A stretch of DNA of 8,609 nt, taken from positions 1-8,609 of the forward strand of contig JACQBO010000004.1 in the NCBI GenBank assembly GCA_016194465.1. Direction: 5' to 3'. Both the position numbers and the translations under genes were made by a program. Below are positions 1 through 6,821 of this stretch, one piece after another. The DNA is from Candidatus Kerfeldbacteria bacterium (GTDB lineage: Bacteria > Patescibacteriota > Patescibacteriia > SBBC01 > CAIJZX01). Positions within the stretch are counted from its first letter, which is position 1. Every line of letters begins with the position of its first letter. The notes beneath the pieces were generated by a model. The model saw only the letters and a program-made list of their open reading frames with translations, had not been told where the DNA came from and did not search any database.

Positions 1-3000
1 TGGACATCACTCCTCAGATGACTTACAACCCAACGGCGGCGACCTTAGACTCAGTCCTGACGAACTATGTCACTGATGGCGCGACGGAAACGGATATTTA
101 CTCCCAGAACCACGGTAACGTGGTCCATTCAGATTTCCACTTCCGAGCACAATCGGCTGGAACGCTGAACTTCTTCTACACGGTTCTTGACCACTCGGGA
201 AACAGCTACCACTACAACGCTGATTTCGGCAACGCGATTGTCGTTCCGGTTCAGCCCCAACAGGCACTGACGAAATCCGTCGACAAGGCGACGGCCAATC
301 CGGGCGACAGCCTGACCTACACCCTCAACTACGCCAATCTCGGCAACATCGATTTGTCGAATGTGGTCATTACGGAAACGTATGACAGCCGTTTCATCTT
401 TACCTCTTCAGTCCCAACGCCATCAGGCGGCAATAATATCTGGAACATCGGTACCCTGCCGGTCGGCGCCAGCGGCACGATCACGATCCACGGTACGCTG
501 TCAAGCTCGTTTCCCTTCGGCACGACCAACGTCCACAACGTGGCAGTCATGACTTCGGATCAAACTGATCCGGTTCAAGGCACGGCCGACACCTCGGTCT
601 ACGTGGCGCCGCTCGGTTCGATCCAGCTGACAAAAGTTGTCGACAGCGGATCCGCTTCGGCTAGCGACTTCAGTTTTACCATCTCGCCTGACCCGAACGG
701 GGTCGGCGCGGTCCACACCTCGGCTGGTTCAACAGGGACATACACCTTCTCCAATCTCCCGGCGAGTTCCAGTCCATATACCATTACGGAACAGCCACTC
801 AGCGGATATCACCAAGTTTCCTCGACCTGCGCGAATATCACGGTTACGGCTGGTCAGCAATCAACCTGCACCGTGCACAACGCTCGCGACCAAGGCTCGA
901 TTGAATTAAAGAAAGTTTGGTCTGGTACCCCAGGTCAAACAACTTTGAACATCGGTACTCTTGCAGGCGGCAGCCAAGTTGATTCGCAGCTGACTGGCGC
1001 GGCCGGCGCCGCTCCCCTGACTACCGGTAGCCACACGGTATTCACCGGCACCTACTATGTCTCAGAAACTGGGGGCCTGACAAATTATTCTGCCGCCCTC
1101 GCCTGTACCGACGACGGTAACCCGATGACGCCGGGCGCAAACAACGCCGTCTCGGTTGCCAAGAACCACACGGTCGTGTGTACGTTCACCAACACCCGCG
1201 ACCAAGGCACGATCGAATTAAAAAAGGTCTGGTCGGGAACGCCGGGTCAAACAACCTTGAATATTGGTTCGACGGCTGGCGGAAATCAAGTCGATGCTCA
1301 GCTTACCGGCGCGGCCGGAGCCGCCCCGCTGACCACGGGTACAAATTCGGTCAACACGGGGATATATTACCTCTCGGAAACTGGCGGTTTGTCCGATTAC
1401 ACGCCGTCGCTCGAGTGTTTGGATAACGGTTCACCGGTCACTCCGGGAGCAAATAATTCTATGACCGTCGCCAAGGACCACGTGGTTGTTTGTACGTTCA
1501 CGAACACTCGCAATCAGGGCACGGTGATCTTCCAAAAAATTGTTGACAACGAGCCAAACGCTGACCTGAGCCAATTTACCTTCCATGCGAATGGTGGGAC
1601 CTATCACGATGGTTCCTCGGCCGCGTTCAACACCGGGTCCTACCCGGTCACGGAAGATGCCGTCAGTGGCTACACCTTCGTCGGTGCCTCCGGTATCTGT
1701 AGCTACAACCCGACCAACGGACAAATCACGATGAATGTTGGGGCGAATGGCGGCACCTGCACCATCACCAACCACCGCGATACTGGTACCCTGGTGATCC
1801 AAAAAGATGTCATCAATCCTGATGGCGGTCCAGTCAGTGATACACACCAGTTTACAGTTAGCGTGACGGGCCAATCGAACGGTGCGATTGCCGAAGGCAC
1901 GAACGCGACGTACTCGAATTTGCCAACTGGTACCTACACGGTAACGGAGCTGGCGGATGGGAGCTACACCTTTGTTTCTTACAGTCTCGACAACAATGCC
2001 AATGCGGCCGATGGGGCCCAAGTGACCGTCACGAAGAATGGCACGGCCACGTTGCTGGTCACGAACCAACAAAAGAAAGTCTCCATCATCGTTCACAAAA
2101 ATGTGGTCGGTATCGATGGTCAGACGGACGTGAGCGATGCTCATGGCTTTACCGCCATGGTCAACGGCCAACCCGGCGCCATCGCCGAAGGCACGAACTT
2201 CACCACCCAGGTCAACCCGGGGAGCGTGACGGTCACGGAAAATGCTGATGCCAACTACGCTTTGGTCAGCATTACCCCGAGCAACTTCTCCGTCACCAGC
2301 GGCCAATCAACGGTCGACGTGTATGTCGTCAACAAACAGTTGCCGGCGCACATCACCGTCTACAAAGATGTCCGCGCTTGGGATGGCAGCGACACAGCTG
2401 ATGGTCATACCTTCCAGACCACGCTGAACAGCGAAACTAAGACATTCGGTGAAAGCGCCCCGGCGGTCTTCGCGGTTGCGCCGGGAACCTACTCGGCCTC
2501 GGAAACCAGTGATCCAAACTATACCCTTGGTTCGATTCTGCCCGATCATGTAACGGTCGGCAGTAACGGTCAGGCCAGCATCACGATTACCAACCTGCAG
2601 AACAAAGTGTTCGATTGGACAGTTTCGAAGTCAGCCCCGGCGACGGTACAGGCCGGTGGCCAGATGACCTATGCCATTAACTGGCAGGTGAATGCCAACA
2701 GCAATACGCAGTTGGCCAACATGACGGTCTCCGACCTCCTGCCGCCGCACACCAGCTTTGTTTCTTGCACCGATAGTTGTACCCACAGTGGCAACCCTAT
2801 TACCTGGTCGATCGGCGGCCCATTTGTCCCGGGCCAAACCGGCACGGTCCATGTCACCGTCCAAGTCGACAACCACCTCGACCCCCTGACCATGACCAAC
2901 ACGGCTACCGTCTGCGGTGATCAGCAGCCATACTTTGCGCCACTCGACTTCTCCGCATTGAGCGTAACGAGTGTCATCAATCCGACCCACGTCTGTAAAG

Positions 3001-4994
3001 ACGGTTCAGCTCGCACCGATGTCCTGTCGAGTTACGAGCTTGGTTTGACCAAGACGGACAACCAAACCACGACCACGCCAGGCAGCACCTTCAGCTACAT
3101 CATCCACTGGTCGGTGGACGGTAATGCGGCCACCACCTCAGCCCTCCAAGTGACAGACACCCTTCCGGCTCACGTCACCTTTGTCTCGGCGACGAGCGGC
3201 ATCACACCAGTTGGTAATGTCTTGACCTGGAACCTGGGCAGCAAGAACGTGCCTGACAGCGGTGACCTAACGGTCACGGTCAAAACAGACGCCGTCATTG
3301 CTAACGGCACGATCCTGCACAACACCGCCCAAATCTGTGACGGTAGTGATCAATGTGCTGAGGCCAGTGACAACACGACCGTTGTTTCCTCATTTAATGT
3401 CACTATTGTCAAATCAGACAATGTCGACCCGGTCCAAGCTGGATCGCCGGTGACGTACACCCTCAACTGGTCAGTCAGCGGCAATGCCCCCATCAACAAT
3501 GTGGTCGTGTCCGATGATTTGTCGGCCATCGCCCCGTTCGTCAACACCATCACCCCATCGGGCGGCGTCTATGATGGCGGCACGCATATCGTCACTTGGA
3601 ATCTCGGTCCGAAAGCGGCCAACGATTCCGGCTCGGTCACCGTCACCGTCACCGTCAACACCCCGCTGACCAATGGCACGGTGCTGAATGACAGTGGTCA
3701 AGTCTGTGCCTCTTCGTTCGGGGCAAATGAACAGACCACCACCCACTGCGCGACCGACACCGAGACCACCACCGTCCAATCACTCCCGATTATCAGCATT
3801 GATAAAACCGGCCCGGCGACGATTACTGCCGGAAGTACCCTAACCTACAGCCTGGCCTGGTCTGTCAGCGGCAACGCCCCAGCCACCAACGCCGTCATTA
3901 CCGACCCGATTCCGGCCAACACTTCGTTTGTCTCCGCCGCCTGCGGTACAACGGTCGGCACCTGTACTGTCAATTCGACTGCTTCGACTATCAGTTGGAA
4001 CCTCGGTACCCGAAACCCTGGCGAATCGGGCACCGTGACCGTGGTGGTCAAGGCAGCCTCGCCGCTGGCCAATGCCACCATCCTGGTCAACACCGGTACG
4101 TTCGACACGACCGAAACCCCGCCCGTCAGCGACACGGTTAATACCACGGTGCAGTCTGCCCCGAGCATCAGTATTACCAAGACCAATGATGTCGCCGGAT
4201 TCACTAACCCGGGCAAGACCGCCACGTACACCGTCGTCGTGACCAATGCCGCCTCGGCGACCGACACCGCCCAGAGTGTCAACCTAACCGATGTCTTACC
4301 AGCGGGATTCACCTATGTGGTCGGCGGCGGTACGACCAAGACCTTTGCCCTTGGCAATCTTGCCCCCGGCGCCTCGGTCACGACGGTCTATGCCGCGGTC
4401 ATTAGCGCCAATCAAACTGGCGGTATTTACACCAACACCGCCACCGCGAAGGGCACCAACACCAGCTCGATCTCGGCCACTTCCAATGTCGAGGTGCGCA
4501 TTCCCCAAGTCTTGGGCGCGACCGCCAACCCGCAAATCACGATCACCAAGACAGCCAACCCCACGACCACCAACCCCGGCAAAATCGTGACCTACACGGT
4601 GACGATCGCCAACGTCGGCGACGCCGATGCGACCAATGTGGCGATCAGCGACACCTTGCCGGCCGGCTTCACGTTTGTTGATGGGGGACAAACAACCCGC
4701 ACCTGGAATATCGGCACCCTGGCCGCCAACCATCAACGAGTCATTGACTACCAAGTCCGCGTCGGCACCGATGTCAAAGGTGGTTCATATAAGAACCTGG
4801 CCATCGTGACCGCTGATGGTCTCGACCCGAACAAAGCCAGCGCCACGGTTACCGTCATTGTGCCGAAAGTCCTTGGCTTGGCCACCACGGGTGTCTCGAT
4901 GCGCGACTATCTCGTCTTCACCTTTGGTCTGGCCGCCATGACCCTTGGCCTGCTCTGGATTAACCGGCTGCGCCGGCAGTATGACGAATCCTAA
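1..4994 (+). CDS. Giant modular surface protein (DUF11 + SpaA-like repeats) with LATTG sorting signal, 5' partial
   Basis: The frame is open to the left edge, so the N-terminus and signal peptide lie outside; the first ATG (base 18) falls inside a domain and is probably not the start. Residues are counted from that ATG (1658 in all). About 1-80 is the end of an unassigned domain. One DUF11 module follows (~83-195), then seven SpaA/CnaB-like modules (starting at 200, 293, 397, 501, 590, 688, 777), then six DUF11 modules (starting at about 864, 1008, 1126, 1257, 1382, 1504). The end has V-L-G, LATTG (1621-1625), a hydrophobic helix (~1631-1648) and a basic RLRR tail, a classic cell-wall sorting signal. 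Composition is rich in Thr, Ser, Asn and Val, as in exported beta-sandwich stalks. The sortase gene overlaps its 3' end by 14 bases and is the obvious processing enzyme. The role is probably adhesion, attachment to a host cell or a surface layer; no ligand-binding domain is visible in this portion. Confidence 0.9.
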   Translation, partial: DITPQMTYNPTAATLDSVLTNYVTDGATETDIYSQNHGNVVHSDFHFRAQSAGTLNFFYTVLDHSGNSYHYNADFGNAIVVPVQPQQALTKSVDKATANPGDSLTYTLNYANLGNIDLSNVVITETYDSRFIFTSSVPTPSGGNNIWNIGTLPVGASGTITIHGTLSSSFPFGTTNVHNVAVMTSDQTDPVQGTADTSVYVAPLGSIQLTKVVDSGSASASDFSFTISPDPNGVGAVHTSAGSTGTYTFSNLPASSSPYTITEQPLSGYHQVSSTCANITVTAGQQSTCTVHNARDQGSIELKKVWSGTPGQTTLNIGTLAGGSQVDSQLTGAAGAAPLTTGSHTVFTGTYYVSETGGLTNYSAALACTDDGNPMTPGANNAVSVAKNHTVVCTFTNTRDQGTIELKKVWSGTPGQTTLNIGSTAGGNQVDAQLTGAAGAAPLTTGTNSVNTGIYYLSETGGLSDYTPSLECLDNGSPVTPGANNSMTVAKDHVVVCTFTNTRNQGTVIFQKIVDNEPNADLSQFTFHANGGTYHDGSSAAFNTGSYPVTEDAVSGYTFVGASGICSYNPTNGQITMNVGANGGTCTITNHRDTGTLVIQKDVINPDGGPVSDTHQFTVSVTGQSNGAIAEGTNATYSNLPTGTYTVTELADGSYTFVSYSLDNNANAADGAQVTVTKNGTATLLVTNQQKKVSIIVHKNVVGIDGQTDVSDAHGFTAMVNGQPGAIAEGTNFTTQVNPGSVTVTENADANYALVSITPSNFSVTSGQSTVDVYVVNKQLPAHITVYKDVRAWDGSDTADGHTFQTTLNSETKTFGESAPAVFAVAPGTYSASETSDPNYTLGSILPDHVTVGSNGQASITITNLQNKVFDWTVSKSAPATVQAGGQMTYAINWQVNANSNTQLANMTVSDLLPPHTSFVSCTDSCTHSGNPITWSIGGPFVPGQTGTVHVTVQVDNHLDPLTMTNTATVCGDQQPYFAPLDFSALSVTSVINPTHVCKDGSARTDVLSSYELGLTKTDNQTTTTPGSTFSYIIHWSVDGNAATTSALQVTDTLPAHVTFVSATSGITPVGNVLTWNLGSKNVPDSGDLTVTVKTDAVIANGTILHNTAQICDGSDQCAEASDNTTVVSSFNVTIVKSDNVDPVQAGSPVTYTLNWSVSGNAPINNVVVSDDLSAIAPFVNTITPSGGVYDGGTHIVTWNLGPKAANDSGSVTVTVTVNTPLTNGTVLNDSGQVCASSFGANEQTTTHCATDTETTTVQSLPIISIDKTGPATITAGSTLTYSLAWSVSGNAPATNAVITDPIPANTSFVSAACGTTVGTCTVNSTASTISWNLGTRNPGESGTVTVVVKAASPLANATILVNTGTFDTTETPPVSDTVNTTVQSAPSISITKTNDVAGFTNPGKTATYTVVVTNAASATDTAQSVNLTDVLPAGFTYVVGGGTTKTFALGNLAPGASVTTVYAAVISANQTGGIYTNTATAKGTNTSSISATSNVEVRIPQVLGATANPQITITKTANPTTTNPGKIVTYTVTIANVGDADATNVAISDTLPAGFTFVDGGQTTRTWNIGTLAANHQRVIDYQVRVGTDVKGGSYKNLAIVTADGLDPNKASATVTVIVPKVLGLATTGVSMRDYLVFTFGLAAMTLGLLWINRLRRQYDES
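894..1205 (+). repeat. Tandem 312-bp coding repeat, copy 1 (SpaA-like module 2)
   Basis: First of two adjacent 104-residue units, exactly in frame. It begins with GSIELKKVWSGTPGQ and ends CTFTNTRDQ. About three quarters of residues match copy 2 by hand count, with no gaps. Many matching codons differ at the third base, so the duplication is not recent. Confidence 0.9.
1206..1517 (+). repeat. Tandem 312-bp coding repeat, copy 2 (SpaA-like module 3)
   Basis: Second 104-residue unit, starting GTIELKKVWSGTPGQ and ending CTFTNTRNQ, immediately after copy 1 with no spacer. The conserved blocks are the first strand, QLTGAAGAAPLTTG, the SETGGL turn and the final strand. The middle and the loops vary most. 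Confidence 0.9.
2607..4859 (+). other. Six tandem DUF11 (CnaA-like) modules
   Basis: Residues 864-1614 of the giant protein. Each module has an opening strand with Lys (SKSAP, TKTDN, VKSDN, DKTGP, TKTND, TKTAN), a (S/T)-D followed in most copies by a Pro (SDLLPPH, TDTLPAH, SDDLS, TDPIPAN, TDVLPAG, SDTLPAG), a W-x-(I/L)-G strand or variant, and a late Asn (TNTATV, HNTAQI, LNDSG, VNTGTF, TNTATA, KNLAIV). The TDxLPAG motif is a hallmark of the DUF11 conserved repeat. The first four form one subtype (the last three of these share WSV-x-GNA) and the last two another, which suggests two rounds of internal duplication. Confidence 0.8.
4878..4991 (+). other. C-terminal LATTG cell-wall sorting signal
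   Basis: It encodes LATTG, a short spacer VSMRD, a hydrophobic stretch of about 18 residues (YLVFTFGLAAMTLGLLWI) and a tail with four Arg (NRLRRQYDES contains three of them; the fourth lies in the VSMRD spacer). LAxTG is the motif known for class E (and some class D) sortases, rather than the LPxTG of class A. It is preceded by V-L-G, a tripeptide I associate with the C-termini of CPR surface proteins. Confidence 0.85.
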
Positions 4995-5661
4995 TATCGC
5001 CACGCTCTCACCGTCCCCCTCCTCACCTCGTCGAATGACGGGGTGGGGTCTTGGGGTACGCCCCCGATTACCGCTTATCCTGGCCCTGATCCTGCTTCTG
5101 ACTGGCGGGGTGATCGTGAGCTATCCCTTTTGGCCGGGGATCAAATATGCCTTAGCCAGACCGACGCCCGTTCTCCCATATAAAACTGCATTGAGTGGCA
5201 CGAGCAACTTGACATCGCTACACCTTCCGTCCTTGCCAGTCGTTTCGAATAAACCAGTGCCCAAAGACAACCGCTTGGTGATTCCAAGTATTGGCGTTGA
5301 CATGCCAATTTACGAAGGGGCGACCCAAAAAACGCTCGATCGGGGCGGCCTGTGGCATATTCCTAATACTTCCGACCCAGTCTTGGCCGGTAACATGGTG
5401 CTATCTGGGCACCGCTGGCAATATCGCCCGCCGAGCTCAACCACCCTGTACCTGCTCGACAAGGTGAAGGTCGGCGAACCGATGGTGCTCTATTGGCACG
5501 GCCAAGAATACGACTACACGATCACTGCGGAGGACATCGTTAACCCCGACCGAGTTGATATCCTGAACAATACGGATCAACCCCAGCTGACGATCTTTAC
5601 TTGCACGCCTCTTTTTTCGATTAAACAACGTCTGGTCATTTACGGAAAACTTATTTCATAA
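4981..5661 (+). CDS. Sortase, class D/E-like transpeptidase
   Basis: A 226-residue membrane-anchored cysteine transpeptidase that should cut the neighbouring protein between Thr and Gly of LATTG and transfer it to an acceptor amine. After a short Pro/Ser-rich cytoplasmic segment there is one membrane helix (~30-48), a linker, and the sortase beta-barrel (~98-224, opening RLVIPSIGV). All three catalytic residues are present: His144 in LSGHRW, Cys208 in IFTCTP and Arg217 in KQRLVI. The TCTP...RLVI pattern fits class D/E. I chose the ATG at 4981, which overlaps the upstream gene by 14 bases; an in-frame ATG at 4945 lies deeper in that gene, and one at 5035 would still keep the membrane helix. 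No clear Shine-Dalgarno precedes 4981, so translation is probably coupled. Whether the acceptor is peptidoglycan or another protein cannot be told. Confidence 0.93.
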   Translation: MTNPNIATLSPSPSSPRRMTGWGLGVRPRLPLILALILLLTGGVIVSYPFWPGIKYALARPTPVLPYKTALSGTSNLTSLHLPSLPVVSNKPVPKDNRLVIPSIGVDMPIYEGATQKTLDRGGLWHIPNTSDPVLAGNMVLSGHRWQYRPPSSTTLYLLDKVKVGEPMVLYWHGQEYDYTITAEDIVNPDRVDILNNTDQPQLTIFTCTPLFSIKQRLVIYGKLIS

Positions 5662-5671
5662 TTCTGGACTT

Positions 5672-6694
5672 ATGTCTCAACGTTTCTTCTGGAGCAGTGC
5701 GCTCATCGTCCTCGCCACCCTCGGCTTTACCCACCTCAGCCTGGCCGCCGGACCGGCCAAACACATCACGCTGGCACCAACCAGTGTGACGCTCAACACC
5801 GATCAGACGCAAGTCTTTACCGTTACGGCCACCGACGCCAACGGCGCCACCACTGACGTTTCAAGTCAGGCGACGTTTTCTACCAACGATCCTCGCGGCA
5901 GCTTTACCGGTCCGACCTACCAGCCGGGCGCGGTTGGCACCTGGACGATCCAGGCTACCTACCAAAGCTTCTCGGCCAACGCCACGGCGACCGTGACGGT
6001 CGGCTCGGTCAAGGACATTCAAATCAATCCAAACTCCGATCCGGAAACCGTTAACCTGAATAGCAAAAAAAATTTCACCGCCCAGGCCTTTGATGGGCAC
6101 AGTAACGCTATAACCAACCCCACCTTCACCTGGTCGGTCAGCGGTACCATTGGCATCGTCGATCAATCAGGAACGTTCACCGCCAAAAATCTGGGCACCG
6201 GCAAAGTCACGGCCAGCTCAGGCGCGGTTACCGGCCAGGTGACCATCGTTGTCAGCCAGACCCCAGTCGTCGCCAACACCAACGCCGTCACCAACGTCAA
6301 CAGGGCCGCGAATAAAAACACGAACGCCGCCAAAAACGCAAATGTCAACCCCGCCAACATCAACGCCAATCATAACGTCAACACCATCGTTCCCACCACC
6401 CCTGCCAGCACCAGCACGCAAAATGAGTCGCTCCAGTGCACGACCTTGAGACCTTGGGTCTGGGTGCTGATTCTCATTGCCTTCTTGGCAGCCGTGGCTA
6501 TCCTGTATGGCTTAGTGCCGGCGACGAAGATTTGGCCGGTGGTTGTCTCCCTCGTTGGAGCCGGCGTACTCATCTACATGCAACGGAAGTATGGCTGTAC
6601 GCTTCAAGGCTGGTGGGCCTGGGTGGCTTCACTCGGCACGATTGCTCTCTCGGTCATTGCCGTCCGCCAACTGCCACCACCAAAATCATCCTAA
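5672..6694 (+). CDS. Ig-like (Big-type) domain protein with Asn-rich linker and three C-terminal membrane helices
   Basis: A 340-residue protein with a signal peptide (residues 1-26, ending SLAA), two bacterial Ig-like domains (~29-109 and ~110-195), and a linker (~196-258) in which 15 of the 36 residues from 202 to 237 are Asn. The C-terminus has three hydrophobic helices (~262-281, 287-303, 314-331) and a short Pro/Lys tail. The first domain resembles invasin/Big_2 repeats (LNTDQTQVFTVTATDANG); the second carries the typical ending G-x-V-T-A-S-S-G. The two domains should face outward, held by the membrane bundle. It starts 10 bases after the sortase stop and is followed by a terminator, so it is the last gene of the cassette. 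It has no sorting signal, so it is not a sortase substrate; it may be an envelope anchor or partner. No enzymatic motif is visible. Function unknown. Confidence 0.85.
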   Translation: MSQRFFWSSALIVLATLGFTHLSLAAGPAKHITLAPTSVTLNTDQTQVFTVTATDANGATTDVSSQATFSTNDPRGSFTGPTYQPGAVGTWTIQATYQSFSANATATVTVGSVKDIQINPNSDPETVNLNSKKNFTAQAFDGHSNAITNPTFTWSVSGTIGIVDQSGTFTAKNLGTGKVTASSGAVTGQVTIVVSQTPVVANTNAVTNVNRAANKNTNAAKNANVNPANINANHNVNTIVPTTPASTSTQNESLQCTTLRPWVWVLILIAFLAAVAILYGLVPATKIWPVVVSLVGAGVLIYMQRKYGCTLQGWWAWVASLGTIALSVIAVRQLPPPKSS

Positions 6695-6704
6695 GTATTT
6701 CGCC

Positions 6705-6732
6705 CAAAACACCCCGATGACGGGGTGTTTTG
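6705..6732. terminator. Intrinsic terminator, potentially bidirectional
   Basis: A perfect 12-bp inverted repeat, caaaacaccccg / cggggtgttttg, around the 4-base loop atga, 10 bases after the stop of the Ig-like protein gene. The GC core is flanked by an A4 and a T4 run, so the hairpin can work on both strands. It ends the surface cassette and could also stop minus-strand transcripts coming through the DUF212 gene. Confidence 0.9.
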
Positions 6733-6763
6733 CTCTTCCTTGGTCGCCAACCCGGGAATAGTT

Positions 6764-6772
6764 TGCTATGAT
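6764..6772 (+). promoter_or_regulatory. Extended -10 promoter for the DUF212 gene
   Basis: TGCTATGAT is an extended -10 (TGn plus TATGAT, one mismatch from TATAAT). It lies 31 bases after the terminator and 49 bases before the ATG at 6822. No good -35 is seen at a 17-base spacing (tcgcca); TTGGTC at 6740-6745 is too far away. The extended -10 may make up for this. Confidence 0.6.
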
Positions 6773-6821
6773 GTTGGCGAAACTTCCGTTTACTGACACT
6801 ACTTGCTGAGATCGTTCGCCT

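Larger units (their letters stand above)
615..2606 (+). other. Seven tandem SpaA/CnaB-like (prealbumin-fold) modules
   Basis: Residues 200-863 of the giant protein. Each module opens with a strand of the form G-(S/T)-I-x-x-x-K, has a (T/S)-E in its middle and closes with a beta strand ending in Asn. Lys/Glu/Asn positions are 206/258/288, 299/350/392, 403/454/496, 507/546/585, 596/644/683, 694/741/772 and 783/829/859. In CnaB domains this Lys-Glu-Asn set makes an intramolecular Lys-Asn isopeptide bond. Modules 1-4 also carry a Cys pair on the last strands; modules 5-7 have none and instead share a different signature (modules 5 and 6 both contain GAIAEGTN). The fold is assigned by pattern only. 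Confidence 0.7.

Noticed and set aside
1431..2306. Long open frame of 291 codons on the minus strand inside the giant gene
   Set aside because: It is a shadow of the plus-strand frame, caused by its biased codon use. It is low in hydrophobic order, is rich in Arg, Asp and Gly, matches no family, and has no ribosome-binding site.
3636..3659. Hexamer microrepeat gtcacc x3 plus gtcaac
   Set aside because: It encodes an alternating Val-Thr beta strand, which is common in these modules. It is too short to treat as a variable repeat or phase switch.
3845..4754. Minus-strand open frames of 152-155 codons opposite the DUF11 modules
   Set aside because: The Val/Thr/Leu-rich and Gly/Arg/Asp-rich translations mirror the Thr/Val/Ala codons on the other strand; there is no start signal or recognisable domain.
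5040..5056. Three GGGG runs (GGGG-T-GGGG-TCTT-GGGG) early in the sortase gene as a G-quadruplex
   Set aside because: Only three runs are close together; the next GGGG is about 50 bases away, and the codons fit the protein. It is too weak to call.
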